This document shows, one piece after another, positions 51,050-60,758 of a DNA stretch of 64,000 nt (position 1 is its first letter; each line of letters opens with the position of its first letter). This stretch comes from Acidaminococcaceae bacterium (GTDB lineage: Bacteria; Bacillota; Negativicutes; Acidaminococcales; Acidaminococcaceae): contig JAKVKY010000001.1 of the NCBI GenBank assembly GCA_022484685.1, positions 1-64,000 of the forward strand. Direction: 5' to 3'. The notes under the pieces were generated by a model. The model saw only the letters and a program-made list of their open reading frames with translations. It was not told the origin of the DNA and ran no database searches. Both the position numbers and the translations under genes were made by a program.

Positions 51050-51439
51050 TTAATTTTCAGGAGGAATCTTATCTGCCAGGGGGTTTGTTTCCGCGGCATC
51101 CTTCTGGCCGAAGACGAAAGCCGGGGAGGGATAATAAAATTCGCAGTGCTCAAAGGCGATGGCTTCGGTGGCAAATCTTTTCAGGATGGCCAGGGAGGTC
51201 CGCTCCTCGAAATCAATCAGGTTGTCCTTGTTGATATCGGCGTCTTCCACGATGACCAGCAGGTAGCCTTTCACTTCCGGCGCATCCGGGGGAACCTGGC
51301 TGCGGTCTAACGGCATGGCGGGCACGATGGTCAACCGGCCGATCAGTCTGTTCAAACCGTCATATAACTTGGCCCGGAAAAAATTCGTAAATAAGGTCCG
51401 GGCAACTTTTAAACTATACACACCAACATCTTGTGCCAT
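51050..51439 (-). CDS. Hypothetical protein, 129 residues
   Basis: I do not recognise this protein. It is soluble, with a basic N-terminal half (YSLKVARTLFTNFFRAKLYDGLNRLIGRLTIVPAMPLDRS), a central strand LLVIVEDADINKDNLIDFEERTSLAIL, and a C-terminal FEHCEFYYPSPAFVFGQ followed by a polar tail. DADINKDNLIDFEE superficially resembles an EF-hand loop (D-x-N-x-D-x-I-D-x-x-E) but is a single, unflanked case. ATG 51439 has AAAGG eleven bases upstream; a GTG nine bases earlier is too close to it. It has its own terminator and stands opposite the TAXI operon. Confidence 0.65.
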   Translation of the reverse strand: MAQDVGVYSLKVARTLFTNFFRAKLYDGLNRLIGRLTIVPAMPLDRSQVPPDAPEVKGYLLVIVEDADINKDNLIDFEERTSLAILKRFATEAIAFEHCEFYYPSPAFVFGQKDAAETNPLADKIPPEN

Positions 51440-51515
51440 AAGGTACACATCCTTTACTAAATTATTTTCTTTTTTATCTTAGCACACTTTCCGGGAAAGC
51501 GCAAAACTATTAAAA

Positions 51516-51549
51516 AGTGTAATATAATATACACTTCGAATAGTGTATA
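51516..51549 (+). promoter_or_regulatory. Candidate operator and -10 of the TAXI-TRAP operon
   Basis: AGTGTA (51516-51521), TATACACT (51528-51535) and AGTGTATA (51542-51549) are alternating half-sites. The last two form an 8-base inverted repeat with a 6-base spacer. They surround a TATAAT (51523-51528). A dimeric repressor or activator site is likely, but the regulator is unknown. Confidence 0.5.
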
Positions 51550-51622
51550 CAATATATTTTTCACAAATACCTCACAGGTAGCAGGAATTTGCGTGGAAGT
51601 GGCGAACAAAACAGTAACGATA

Positions 51623-51679
51623 AGTGATGGCATAAGTGTTTGTCCAAAGGCTCGAGGGGAGCTGGTGAAACCCATCACT
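51623..51679 (+). other. Leader stem upstream of the TAXI receptor gene
   Basis: AGTGATGG (51623-51630) pairs with CCATCACT (51672-51679), just before AAGGAGG (51684-51690). The leader is otherwise without a gene. It matches no riboswitch that I recognise. Confidence 0.4.
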
Positions 51680-51700
51680 ATAAAAGGAGGATGTGTAGAG

Positions 51701-52678
51701 ATGAAAAAACTATTGGCATTTCTGATGGCTATCCTGGTTTTCGGCACGATGCTGGCTGGTTGCGGCGGCGGTGGCGACAAGAAAGCTGCTGCTCCGGCTG
51801 CTGGTGACAAGAAGTTTATCAACATTGCTACCGGCGGTACTGCTGGTACGTACTTCCCTCTGGGCGGCGCGCTGGCTGATATTTTGAACAAGAACGTGAA
51901 GGGCGCTAATGCCTCCGCTCAATCTACGGGTGCTTCCGTGGCTAACGTTAACCTGCTGAAAGAGGGCAAGGTTGATCTGGCCTTTATCCAGAACGATATT
52001 GCTTACTATGCCGCTAACGGCACAGAAATGTTCAAAGACAAAAAAGTCGGCAACCTGAAAGGTATCTGCACCCTGTATCCTGAAACCATTCAGATCGTCG
52101 CACTGCAAGATTCCGGTATCAAGACCGTTGCCGATTGCAAAGGCAAACGCGTAGCCGTCGGCGCTGCTGGTAGCGGCACTGAAGCTAACGCCCGTCAGAT
52201 CCTGGAAGCTTATGGTATTACCTACAAAGACATTAAGGTTCAGTACCTGTCCTTCGCCGAAGCAGCTAACGCCCTGAAAGATGGCAACGTTGATGTGGCC
52301 TTCGTAACCGCTGGTCATCCGACCGCAGCTATTCAGGATATCGCTACTCAGCACAAGATCGTGTTACTGCCTGTTGATCCTGCTAAGGCTGATGCTTTGA
52401 TCGCTAAGTATCCTTTCTATACCAAGCTGGTCATCAAGGCTAAGACTTATACCAATCAGGACGCCGATGTTAACGCCGTTGCCGTTCGTTGCATGATCGC
52501 CGCAACCGACAAGATGGATGCCGACACTGGTTATGCAGTTGTAAAAGCCCTGTATGGCAACCTGGACCGTATGAAACAAGCTCACGCAGTAGCAGCCGGC
52601 ATTGCTAAGAGCAATGGCCAGAGCGGTATGTCTATCGCTTTGAACGCTGGTGCTGAAAAGTTCTTCAAAGAGAAATAA
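51701..52678 (+). CDS. TAXI family TRAP transporter solute-binding lipoprotein
   Basis: This 325-residue extracytoplasmic receptor has a signal peptide and lipobox (FGTMLAGC, lipidated Cys21). The TAXI signature follows: NIATGGTAGTYFPLGGALADILN, STGASVANVNLLKEGKVDLAFIQNDIAYYA, and VAVGAAGSGTEANARQILEAYGI. TAXI receptors bind small organic acids, often glutamate or 2-oxoacids, for sodium-coupled uptake. ATG 51701 has AAGGAGG ten bases upstream; an upstream in-frame GTG would bury the signal peptide. The gene is set apart by a long leader, and its codon use looks like that of a highly expressed gene. Confidence 0.93.
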   Translation: MKKLLAFLMAILVFGTMLAGCGGGGDKKAAAPAAGDKKFINIATGGTAGTYFPLGGALADILNKNVKGANASAQSTGASVANVNLLKEGKVDLAFIQNDIAYYAANGTEMFKDKKVGNLKGICTLYPETIQIVALQDSGIKTVADCKGKRVAVGAAGSGTEANARQILEAYGITYKDIKVQYLSFAEAANALKDGNVDVAFVTAGHPTAAIQDIATQHKIVLLPVDPAKADALIAKYPFYTKLVIKAKTYTNQDADVNAVAVRCMIAATDKMDADTGYAVVKALYGNLDRMKQAHAVAAGIAKSNGQSGMSIALNAGAEKFFKEK

Positions 52679-52702
52679 GCAGTAGGATAGAGATTAGTAG
52701 TG

Positions 52703-53239
52703 ATGGTTGTGCAAAGTGGCCGGACATCGAACTTTTTCGGCGTCCGGCCTTTCTTTAAGAAAGTATTTATAGCGGCTCTTGTCCTTTTGGCGTTTTTTTT
52801 GGTGTGGTATGCCCGGAATCTGGTCTTAGTCCTGGAACCTGAGGGTGGTTTAGAGAGACAAAGCATGACTACCCGTCCAGGTGACGAATGGTATTTAACT
52901 TATACCCATTCTGTGCAGCGGACACCCGTGTGGGAGTATTTTCGGGTGAACGGCGCTAATGACCAAACCATGACTCATACCGTGTATTCATCTTTAGGAG
53001 TTGGCTTACCATACGCTCCTTCAGAAGGAAAATATCATTGGTCAAAAGAGGGGCGTTTTGATTTGGAAATGAACAGACCGTTCAAGTCTGTTAAATTGAG
53101 GACTGCTGTCCAGGCCATGCATAAGTTTGTCCATCACGGACAGGTTTATGATTTATGCGGGTTGTACGGACAGGGGACTCTGGTGGAAGTCAAGGTTGAG
53201 CCCAGGTACCAGCTGTGGCTGGAGGAACTGGGTGCCTGA
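52703..53239 (+). CDS. DUF1850 domain protein
   Basis: This 178-residue protein has one membrane helix (about residues 20-38) and an extracytoplasmic DUF1850 domain (WYLTYTHSVQRTPVWEYFRV near the start; VGLPYAPSEGKYHW; FVHHGQVYDLCGLYGQG). The family is found almost only between TAXI receptor and fused TRAP permease genes, as here. Its function is unknown; a role in receptor-permease coupling is inference from context. Its 3' end is close to the permease start. Confidence 0.88.
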   Translation: MVVQSGRTSNFFGVRPFFKKVFIAALVLLAFFLVWYARNLVLVLEPEGGLERQSMTTRPGDEWYLTYTHSVQRTPVWEYFRVNGANDQTMTHTVYSSLGVGLPYAPSEGKYHWSKEGRFDLEMNRPFKSVKLRTAVQAMHKFVHHGQVYDLCGLYGQGTLVEVKVEPRYQLWLEELGA

Positions 53240-53253
53240 AGGGGGTTACCGCT

Positions 53254-55233
53254 ATGGCGGAAAATGAAGAAAAGAAGGTAGTCGCGCAGACCGAGCCGGA
53301 AGTAGACGAAAAGGTCATGTCTGCCGATGAAGTGCTGAAAAAGTACGATAAAGAATCTGATAAACGTACTTTGACCGGCACCTGGAATCATATTATCAAT
53401 GTTATCTGTATCGCATTTGCTCTCTTTCAGTTGTACACGGCCATCTTTGGCGTGCTGGATGCGGCGCTGCAACGTGCCATCCATCTGGCCTTCGGCCTGT
53501 CGCTGATTTATCTGCTGTATCCGGCCCGCGCCAAGTGGTCCCGGACCAGCATGCATCCTTTGGATTTAGCGTTTGCTATCGTCAGTGCTGCCTGCTGTAT
53601 GTACATCGTGGTGGAGTATGATCAACTGGTGCTACGTGCCGGGTTGAATACTGATTTTGATATGTACATCGCCTTGATCGGTACCATCCTGGTCATCGAG
53701 GCCGCCCGCCGTACGGTAGGCTGGCCCATGGTGCTGGTGGCTTTAGTGTTTATCCTGTACGCGCTCTTCGGACCGTACATGCCGGGACTGTTAGCCCACC
53801 GTGGCGTAGGTTTCGGCGAGCTGGTCGGCCATCTGTATTATACGACCGAAGGTATTTTTGGTACGCCTTTGGGCGTCTCGTCCACCTTTATTTACTTGTT
53901 CATTTTGTTTGGTGCTTATCTGGAATCTACCGGCCTGGGCAAGTTCTTCATTGATCTGGCCAACTCGGTAGCCGGTTGGGCCAGCGGCGGTCCGGCGAAA
54001 GTTGCCGTCCTGTCTTCCGGCCTGATGGGTACCGTGTCCGGTTCTTCCGTGGCCAACGTGGTTGGTACCGGTTCTTTCACCATTCCGATGATGAAGAAAT
54101 TAGGTTACCGTAAAGATTTCGCCGGCGCCGTCGAAGCAGCTGCTTCCACCGGTGGCCAGTTGATGCCTCCTGTCATGGGCGCCGCCGCCTTCCTGATGGC
54201 GGAGTTCATCGGTATTCCTTACATTCAGGTAGTCAAGGCCGCCGTTATCCCGGCTATCCTCTATTATGCCGGTGTGTGGCTGGGCGTGCATTACGAAGCT
54301 CAGAAGTACGGCCTCAAAGGTCTGCCCCGGGAACAGCTGCCTAAGTTAGGTAAATTGTTTACGGAAAAGTTCCATCTGGCAATTCCTCTGGTCGTCATTG
54401 TTTACTTGCTGGTTACCGGTTATACTCCCATGCGTGCAGCCCTGTGGGCGATTTTTCTGACCCTGGTGTGCTGCTGCCTGAGAAAATCTACCAGGATTAA
54501 ACCGAGAGATGTGGTTGATGGTTTGATCAACGGTTCCAAAGGCGTGCTGGGCGTACTGATTGCCTGCGCTACCGCCGGTATCATCATCGGCGTGGTCACC
54601 AAGACCGGCGTAGGTTTGAAGTTAGGTACGGCGCTCCTGGATTTAGCCGGCGGCAACCTGCTCTTTACCATGTTCTTCACCATGATTACTTCGTTGATCC
54701 TGGGCATGGGCGTTCCTACCACGGCTAACTACGTTATCACTTCCACCATTGCCGCGCCGGCGCTGCTGCAACTGCAGGTGCCGGTACTGGCTGCGCATAT
54801 GTTCGCCTTCTACTTTGGTATCGTGGCGGACGTGACGCCGCCTGTGGCCCTGGCTGCTTATGCGGGCGCCGGTATTTCCGGCGGCAACCCCATGAAGACG
54901 GGCGTTAATGCGGCTAAACTGGCCATCGCCGGTTTCATCGTGCCTTACATTTTCGTTATGTCTCCGGAACTGCTGATGGTTAATGCTACCGTCGGCAAAG
55001 TTTTGATGAGCATGTTTACGGCTATCATCGGTATGTGGGGCGTGTCCGTCAGCATGATCGGTTACTGTTCCAACCTGCTGAATCCTATCCAGAGAATCTG
55101 CTTCTTTATCGGCGGTCTGCTGCTGATTGATCCCGGTACCATGACCGATATTATCGGTATCGTGGTCCTGGTACTGTGCTACCTGTGGCAGCGTCATAAC
55201 AAGAAAGGCCATCTGGAAAGTCACGATGACTAA
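53254..55233 (+). CDS. TRAP transporter permease, DctQM (4TM/12TM) fusion
   Basis: This 659-residue permease carries the small (about four helices) and large (about twelve helices) TRAP subunits in one chain, the usual TAXI form. Landmarks are GVSSTFIYLFILFGAYLESTGLGKFFIDLANS, GTVSGSSVANVVGTGSFTIPMMKKLGYRKDFAGAVEAAASTGGQLMPPVMGAAAF and LGMGVPTTANYVI. It has a charged N-terminal cytoplasmic segment (about residues 1-40). ATG 53254, after GGGGG, is preferred to a GTG inside the previous gene. It imports the solute bound by the TAXI receptor. Confidence 0.93.
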   Translation: MAENEEKKVVAQTEPEVDEKVMSADEVLKKYDKESDKRTLTGTWNHIINVICIAFALFQLYTAIFGVLDAALQRAIHLAFGLSLIYLLYPARAKWSRTSMHPLDLAFAIVSAACCMYIVVEYDQLVLRAGLNTDFDMYIALIGTILVIEAARRTVGWPMVLVALVFILYALFGPYMPGLLAHRGVGFGELVGHLYYTTEGIFGTPLGVSSTFIYLFILFGAYLESTGLGKFFIDLANSVAGWASGGPAKVAVLSSGLMGTVSGSSVANVVGTGSFTIPMMKKLGYRKDFAGAVEAAASTGGQLMPPVMGAAAFLMAEFIGIPYIQVVKAAVIPAILYYAGVWLGVHYEAQKYGLKGLPREQLPKLGKLFTEKFHLAIPLVVIVYLLVTGYTPMRAALWAIFLTLVCCCLRKSTRIKPRDVVDGLINGSKGVLGVLIACATAGIIIGVVTKTGVGLKLGTALLDLAGGNLLFTMFFTMITSLILGMGVPTTANYVITSTIAAPALLQLQVPVLAAHMFAFYFGIVADVTPPVALAAYAGAGISGGNPMKTGVNAAKLAIAGFIVPYIFVMSPELLMVNATVGKVLMSMFTAIIGMWGVSVSMIGYCSNLLNPIQRICFFIGGLLLIDPGTMTDIIGIVVLVLCYLWQRHNKKGHLESHDD

Positions 55234-55283
55234 TTAAGCAGCCTTTGCTGGCAGCCGGTTTAAAAGTTTGGCTGAGTTTTTGC

Positions 55284-55315
55284 AGCGCTTCCCCTGAGGG
55301 GGAGGCGCTTTTTTT
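55284..55315 (+). terminator. Rho-independent terminator after the TAXI-TRAP operon
   Basis: AGCGCTTCCCC (55284-55294) pairs with GGGGAGGCGCT (55299-55309) around a tetraloop, followed by T7. Confidence 0.93.
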
Positions 55316-55357
55316 GTATGTAAATAGGAAAAAGTTTGTGAATTTGAGGGTAAACAA

Positions 55358-55386
55358 TTGTTTTTCCCGCGGAAGTATTGTATAAT
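55358..55386 (+). promoter_or_regulatory. Sigma-A promoter of rnj
   Basis: TTGTTT (55358-55363), 17 bases, then TATAAT (55381-55386). Confidence 0.8.
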
Positions 55387-55472
55387 TACAGCAGAGTTAA
55401 AGTGCGGCTAATAAAGAAATTTATTATTTATTAAATGTGCGGAAATTAAAAAAAATTGGAGGTGTATTTTTT

Positions 55473-57140
55473 TTGGAAAAAAATACAAAAAAATTATTAG
55501 TCATCCCTTTGGGTGGTTTAGGTGAAATCGGCAAGAACATGACGGCCTTCCGTTATGGCGAGGATATCATCCTCATTGATGCCGGCCTGAAGTTCCCTGA
55601 GGATGATATGTTGGGTATAGATTTGGTGATACCTGATATTACTTATCTGGTGGAGAACCGGGATAAGATTAAGGGTATCTTTTTAACGCATGGTCATGAA
55701 GACCATATCGGCGCTTTGCCCTATGTCCTGCGTGAGATTAACGTACCGGTGTACGGTACAGCTTTAACTCTGGGAATCTTGCAGGGAAAACTGGACGAAG
55801 CCCATGTCAGCGGCAATAATTTACATGTGATTAAGCCCGGTGACCGGATTCGCGCCGGCGTATTCAAGCTGGAATTCATGCGGGTTAACCACAGTATTCC
55901 GGATTCTATCGCCATCGCTATCCATACGCCGGTAGGCCTAGTAATCCACACCGGCGACTTTAAGATTGACCAGACGCCGGTAGACGGCCAGGTGACGGAT
56001 TTTGGCCGCTTTGCCGAATACGGCAATCAGGGTGTGCTGCTGCTGTTAGCGGATAGCACCAACGCCGAGCGCCCCGGTTTTACCCCCAGCGAAAAGATGG
56101 TGGGTAAGACTTTTGATGAAGAGTTTGGTACGGCCAAGAACCGTATCATCGTGGCTACCTTCTCGTCTAACGTGCACCGTATCCAGCAGATCATGGAGTC
56201 GGCGGCTAAATACAAACGCAAGGTGGCAGTCATCGGCCGCAGCATGGTTAACGTGGTCGGTATCGCCATGAAGTTAGGCTATCTGAAAGTTCCGGACGGT
56301 CAGTTGATCGATATCGATGACGCCCACAACTATCCCAATAATAAACTGGTACTGGTGTGCACCGGCAGCCAGGGCGAGCCCATGAGCGCGCTGACCCGCA
56401 TGGCCATGAGCGACCATCGCAAGGTCATCATCGTGCCGGGCGATACCATCATCATTTCCGCTTCGCCGATTCCCGGCAACGAAAAGATGGTGTCCCGCTC
56501 CATCGATGCTTTGCTGCAGCTGGGTGCGGACGTGATTTACGAAAAGGCTAACGGTGTCCATGTATCCGGCCACGGCAGCCAGGAAGAGTTAAAGTTGATG
56601 CACAACCTGGTGCGTCCCAAGTTCTTTATCCCTGTTCACGGCGAATACCGGCATCTGGTTAAGCATGCTAAATTAGCTGAAAGCCTGGGTATGCCCAAGG
56701 AAAATATCTTGATCGCCGAGAACGGCGCCGTCATCGAGGTGACGCCGGACAAGATTGCGCTCAACGGTCATGTACAGGCGGGCAAGGTCCTGATTGACGG
56801 TCTGGGTGTAGGCGACGTAGGCAATATCGTGCTGCGGGACCGCAAACAGCTGTCCCAGGATGGCGTGATTATCGTGGTCATGGCCATGGATAAGGCCAGC
56901 GGCCGGATTGAATCCGGTCCGGATCTGGTATCCCGCGGTTTCGTGTACGTGCGGGAATCCGAGGACCTGATGGATGAGGCCCGGGCCAAGATTGTCAACG
57001 TCTTAAATAAATGTGAAGACGACAATGTGAAGGAATGGTCCACCATTAAGGGCAACGTGCGGGACGCCCTGGGCAAGTTCTTGTTTGAAAAGACCCGCCG
57101 GAGACCGATGATCCTGCCGATCATCATGGAAATTAACTGA
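55473..57140 (+). CDS. rnj: Ribonuclease J
   Basis: This 555-residue metallo-beta-lactamase/beta-CASP RNase acts as 5'-3' exonuclease and endonuclease in mRNA turnover. The zinc site [12 protein letters not shown] is near residues 71-82; [42 protein letters not shown] and the beta-[15 protein letters not shown] with PVHGEYRHL follow. The likely start is TTG 55473, eleven bases after GGAGG; an in-frame GTG at 55437 has no site and adds a non-conserved extension. It would share RNA decay with PNPase. Confidence 0.95.
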   Translation: MEKNTKKLLVIPLGGLGEIGKNMTAFRYGEDIILIDAGLKFPEDDMLGIDLVIPDITYLVENRDKIKGIFLTHGHEDHIGALPYVLREINVPVYGTALTLGILQGKLDEAHVSGNNLHVIKPGDRIRAGVFKLEFMRVNHSIPDSIAIAIHTPVGLVIHTGDFKIDQTPVDGQVTDFGRFAEYGNQGVLLLLADSTNAERPGFTPSEKMVGKTFDEEFGTAKNRIIVATFSSNVHRIQQIMESAAKYKRKVAVIGRSMVNVVGIAMKLGYLKVPDGQLIDIDDAHNYPNNKLVLVCTGSQGEPMSALTRMAMSDHRKVIIVPGDTIIISASPIPGNEKMVSRSIDALLQLGADVIYEKANGVHVSGHGSQEELKLMHNLVRPKFFIPVHGEYRHLVKHAKLAESLGMPKENILIAENGAVIEVTPDKIALNGHVQAGKVLIDGLGVGDVGNIVLRDRKQLSQDGVIIVVMAMDKASGRIESGPDLVSRGFVYVRESEDLMDEARAKIVNVLNKCEDDNVKEWSTIKGNVRDALGKFLFEKTRRRPMILPIIMEIN

Positions 57141-57150
57141 GGTGTTGGAA

Positions 57151-59718
57151 GTGACTCGAGCTGTAAGGGATACCATTGAATCCGGTACCGGCAAAACTCC
57201 ATATCGAAAGACGGAACTGCTGGGTATCGTGTTGGTGGCCCTGGCGGTTTTTCTGGGTGCGTCATATTTCGGGCTGTCTACGGGCAGCCTGGGCGCCTTC
57301 CTGAATAAAATTATGCGGTACGCCTTAGGACTGGGAGCGCTCTTTGCGCCCCTGGTTCTCTTTGTCCTGGGGGCCGGGCTCATCCTGGCACACCGGAACC
57401 TGCTCTTAACCTGGGGCTTTGTGGCTGCCGTGCTGTTTATGGTGTGCGTGCTGGGTATTATCCATCATGTGTTTGTACCTGTGGGGGAGGAACTGTTCCC
57501 GGAACAGTTGCCCGCTGGAGGCGGACTTATTGGCGGCCTGGTCCTGATGCTGTTGCGGAAGGTGGCCGGTTCAGTAGGTGCGCTTCTTTTGCTTTGCGCC
57601 GGTATCCTGGTGAGCATCGTGCTGACCGGGAAAATTTCTTTGCGCTCGGCTTCGACCAAAGCCGGTGATAGTTTTAAACGCATCACCAGCCACAAGATTT
57701 TTTCGCCGGAGTACGAAGAGGAAGAGCCGCCGGCAGCGGCAACGGAAATCCCGGTAGCGCCGCCCTCTGCTCCGGAGCAGCCCAATGTGTACGAGCAGGA
57801 TGAGTTTGCCGATTACACGGAAGGAATTAAGAAAACCGGCCTCTTTAAACATATTTTAAATTTAGGCCATGAGAAGGAAAGAACAATCACCGTACCGGCG
57901 GAGACGGTAGCGCCGGAGTCCCCGGACGCGGAGACGGCTAACCGGAAACCTTTGACGCCGGTGTATGCAGAAAAACCGGAGATCGTGGTCCTGCGGCCCC
58001 GGGCGGCGGAAGTTCCCGGCGCTGAACCTGCGGCGGCCGGTGTGTCCGGTCCGGTGATTAAAAATTTTGATGATGAGCGTGAGACCGCGGAGACGGTGGC
58101 GGGAACAGCAGAGACTGCAAGTGCTAATCCGGCAGCGACTGCTAGCGGTACTAACGGCACGGAGCCTGGCGCCGGGGAAACTGCGGCATCTGGCTCAGCG
58201 GCTGCAACAAGTACTGCTGACAGCACCGTGGCCAAGACCGGAACTGCTACAACTGGTAAAAAGAAGAGCAGCCATTACCGGCTGCCGCCTTTAAGCCTGT
58301 TAAAAACCGTGGTCAAGCCTCGCAGTAAAGATTACGAGGCGGATATTCAGAAACAATGTGCCATCCTGGAACAGACCCTGGCGGATTTTAAAGTCCATGC
58401 CCAGGTGGTTCATGTGACCCGTGGGCCATCCGTCACCAGGTTCGAGTTGGAACCGGCGCCGGGCGTAAAAGTCAGCTCGGTGGTGAACCTGGCGGACGAT
58501 ATCGCTTTGCGGTTAGCCGCTTCCGGCGTGCGTATTGAAGCGCCCATCCCCGGCAAGGCGGCCATCGGCATCGAGGCGCCTAACATCAAGACGGAACCCG
58601 TCACTTTCAAGGAAGTGGTGGACTGCAAGGAACTGCGCGGCAACACGGACAAGCTCTGCGTGGGTCTAGGCCGGGATATTGCCGGCAACGTGATCTGCTG
58701 CGACCTGTCCAAGATGCCCCATCTGCTGGTAGCAGGTTCTACCGGTTCCGGTAAATCCGTGTGCATCAATACCATCATCGCCGGCATCTTGTATAAGGCC
58801 TTGCCGGAGGAAGTTAAATTTATCCTGGTGGACCCCAAGGTGGTGGAGCTGACCAATTACAACGGCATCCCGCACCTGTTGGTGCCCGTGGTGACGGATC
58901 CCAAGAAAGCCGCTTCGGCCTTACACTGGGCGGTAGCGGAGATGGAACGGCGCTATAAAGTGTTCGCGGATAATCATGTGCGCGACATGAACAGTTATAA
59001 CCGGCAGGCCGAGGAGGCCATGCCGTACATCGTTATCATCATCGACGAGTTGTCGGACCTGATGATGGTAGCCAAGGTAGATGTGGAAGATGCCATCCTG
59101 CGGCTGGCGCAAAAAGCCAGGGCGGCCGGCATCCATCTGGTCTTAGCAACCCAGCGTCCCTCCGTGGACGTTATCACGGGTATCGTTAAGGCCAATATTC
59201 CTTCCCGCATAGCCTTTGCCGTGTCTTCCCAGATTGACAGCCGGACCATCTTAGATGAGACCGGCGCGGAAAAGCTCTTGGGTAAGGGTGACATGCTCTA
59301 TTCTCCTATCGGTACCAATAAACCGGTGCGGGTCCAGGGCGCGTTTGTCACGGATGAGGAATTAAACAAGATTGTCTCGTTCATCAAAGATCAGGAACTG
59401 CCGGTGGAATATGCCGAAGAGGTAACCGAGCAGGCTTTGTCCGGTGAAGGCGGCAGCGGCAGCAGCGGCGGTCAGAACGATTTGACCGGGGACGAACTGT
59501 TCCCGGATGCGTTACGGCTGGTGCTGGACATGGGTCAGGCATCGTCTTCCATGCTGCAGCGGCGTTTCCGTATCGGTTATACCCGGGCGGCCCGTCTGGT
59601 GGATTGCATGGAACAGCTGGGCATCGTGGGTCCGGCGGCAGGGTCTAAACCCCGCCAGCTGATCATGAGCAGGCAGGATGTGGAAGCAAAATTTTTACAG
59701 AGTGGTAAGCAGGGTTAA
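57151..59718 (+). CDS. ftsK: DNA translocase FtsK/SpoIIIE
   Basis: This 855-residue translocase pumps DNA through the closing septum. Four or five membrane helices occupy residues ~20-170. A linker of about 200 residues is rich in Ala, Thr, Glu and Pro. The alpha domain ([24 protein letters not shown]) and RecA-like motor have Walker [14 protein letters not shown] near residue 528 and Walker [15 protein letters not shown] gamma winged helix at the end ([32 protein letters not shown]) reads the KOPS sequences. GTG 57151 follows GAGGTG by six bases; alternatives at 57142 and 57145 are possible. Confidence 0.95.
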   Translation: MTRAVRDTIESGTGKTPYRKTELLGIVLVALAVFLGASYFGLSTGSLGAFLNKIMRYALGLGALFAPLVLFVLGAGLILAHRNLLLTWGFVAAVLFMVCVLGIIHHVFVPVGEELFPEQLPAGGGLIGGLVLMLLRKVAGSVGALLLLCAGILVSIVLTGKISLRSASTKAGDSFKRITSHKIFSPEYEEEEPPAAATEIPVAPPSAPEQPNVYEQDEFADYTEGIKKTGLFKHILNLGHEKERTITVPAETVAPESPDAETANRKPLTPVYAEKPEIVVLRPRAAEVPGAEPAAAGVSGPVIKNFDDERETAETVAGTAETASANPAATASGTNGTEPGAGETAASGSAAATSTADSTVAKTGTATTGKKKSSHYRLPPLSLLKTVVKPRSKDYEADIQKQCAILEQTLADFKVHAQVVHVTRGPSVTRFELEPAPGVKVSSVVNLADDIALRLAASGVRIEAPIPGKAAIGIEAPNIKTEPVTFKEVVDCKELRGNTDKLCVGLGRDIAGNVICCDLSKMPHLLVAGSTGSGKSVCINTIIAGILYKALPEEVKFILVDPKVVELTNYNGIPHLLVPVVTDPKKAASALHWAVAEMERRYKVFADNHVRDMNSYNRQAEEAMPYIVIIIDELSDLMMVAKVDVEDAILRLAQKARAAGIHLVLATQRPSVDVITGIVKANIPSRIAFAVSSQIDSRTILDETGAEKLLGKGDMLYSPIGTNKPVRVQGAFVTDEELNKIVSFIKDQELPVEYAEEVTEQALSGEGGSGSSGGQNDLTGDELFPDALRLVLDMGQASSSMLQRRFRIGYTRAARLVDCMEQLGIVGPAAGSKPRQLIMSRQDVEAKFLQSGKQG

Positions 59719-59747
59719 GTTTAGGTTAGGCGTGGAGTGAGGCAGTC

Positions 59748-60653
59748 GTGGAAAAAGAGCAACAGCAACCGGCAGCGGTAGCGGAAAATTTAATCGGAAA
59801 AACTTTACGGGAGGCCAGGGAAGCCAAAGGCTTGACCCTGATCCAGGTTTCGGATGCCACCCGCATCAGCAAAGCTTATTTGCAGGCGGTGGAAGAGGAT
59901 GCCTACCAGAAAATTCCCGGCGAAGTTTTTGTGAAGGGCGTGCTGAGAGGCTACGGTAATTTTTTAGGCCTGGACGGCACCAAGCTGGTGGAACAGTACA
60001 AGATCCTGGCGCAGGGCATGCGGCCGGAAGAAGCCGCTTCCTTTAAGATCCGGGAAGCCACCAACGTGAAGATTACGCCGACTTTTAAACCCAATGAGGA
60101 TGCGCCCCAGAGCAGTAAAAATTCTCTGCTCATGGGTCTCCTGGTATTAGTGGTCCTGCTGGTAGCTGTGTGCGCTTACTATTTTATGATTGTGGCTAAA
60201 CCGGCCGGCACGGTGCCGGCCCCGGTGACTGGTACGCAACCGGCGGTTTCGGCTCCTGCTGCGCAGCTACCGGCAGCGCCAACGCCTGCTGCTCCGGCCG
60301 GAGCTAATACTGCTCCTAAGCAGGCAGGTCCGTCCCAACCGGCTAGTCCGGCTCAGCCCGCGGTCAATGCGACCCAGCCTCAGACGGCTGCTCCAGCTGC
60401 GGCTACGCCCAACGGTACGGTAGCCGTGAACGTAGACTGCAAAGGTATCTGCTGGCTGCAGGTTTTTGACGGCGAGAAGAAAATTTTTGAAGGCACGTTG
60501 GGCAAAGGGGAAAAGAATACCTTTACCAGTACAAATAAGCTGCGCATCGTGTACGGCAACATCAAGGATGTGGCCATTACCGTGAACGGTCAGGCGGAAG
60601 CACCGTTAAAGACCAACGAGGTTGTGACCAGGACTTACGCAGCGACGCACTAA
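59748..60653 (+). CDS. RodZ-like helix-turn-helix membrane protein
   Basis: This 301-residue protein has an N-terminal HTH_25 domain (LREAREAKGLTLIQVSDATRISKAYLQAVEE, about residues 19-60), one transmembrane helix (about 125-147) and an Ala/Pro-rich linker. A C-terminal DUF4115 beta-domain (VAVNVDCKGICWLQVFDGEKKIFEGTLGKGEK...IVYGNIKDVAITVNG) completes the RodZ arrangement, the MreB partner for rod shape. The linker (about 150-225) is compositionally extreme. It starts at GTG with GGAG upstream. No mreBCD genes are in view. Confidence 0.85.
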   Translation: MEKEQQQPAAVAENLIGKTLREAREAKGLTLIQVSDATRISKAYLQAVEEDAYQKIPGEVFVKGVLRGYGNFLGLDGTKLVEQYKILAQGMRPEEAASFKIREATNVKITPTFKPNEDAPQSSKNSLLMGLLVLVVLLVAVCAYYFMIVAKPAGTVPAPVTGTQPAVSAPAAQLPAAPTPAAPAGANTAPKQAGPSQPASPAQPAVNATQPQTAAPAAATPNGTVAVNVDCKGICWLQVFDGEKKIFEGTLGKGEKNTFTSTNKLRIVYGNIKDVAITVNGQAEAPLKTNEVVTRTYAATH

Positions 60654-60758
60654 ATAGTAATGCCGGCACGGGCGTCTAAGCAGGGACGCGGTGGTACCGG
60701 CGTCTCCATAAGTAACACCTGCAACAGCAATGCAGGAAGAAAGGTTTTAACAAATTTT

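Noticed and set aside
51300-51345. EF-hand calcium protein
   Set aside because: Only one loop-like match with no flanking helix pair pattern that I can support, so no function was assigned.
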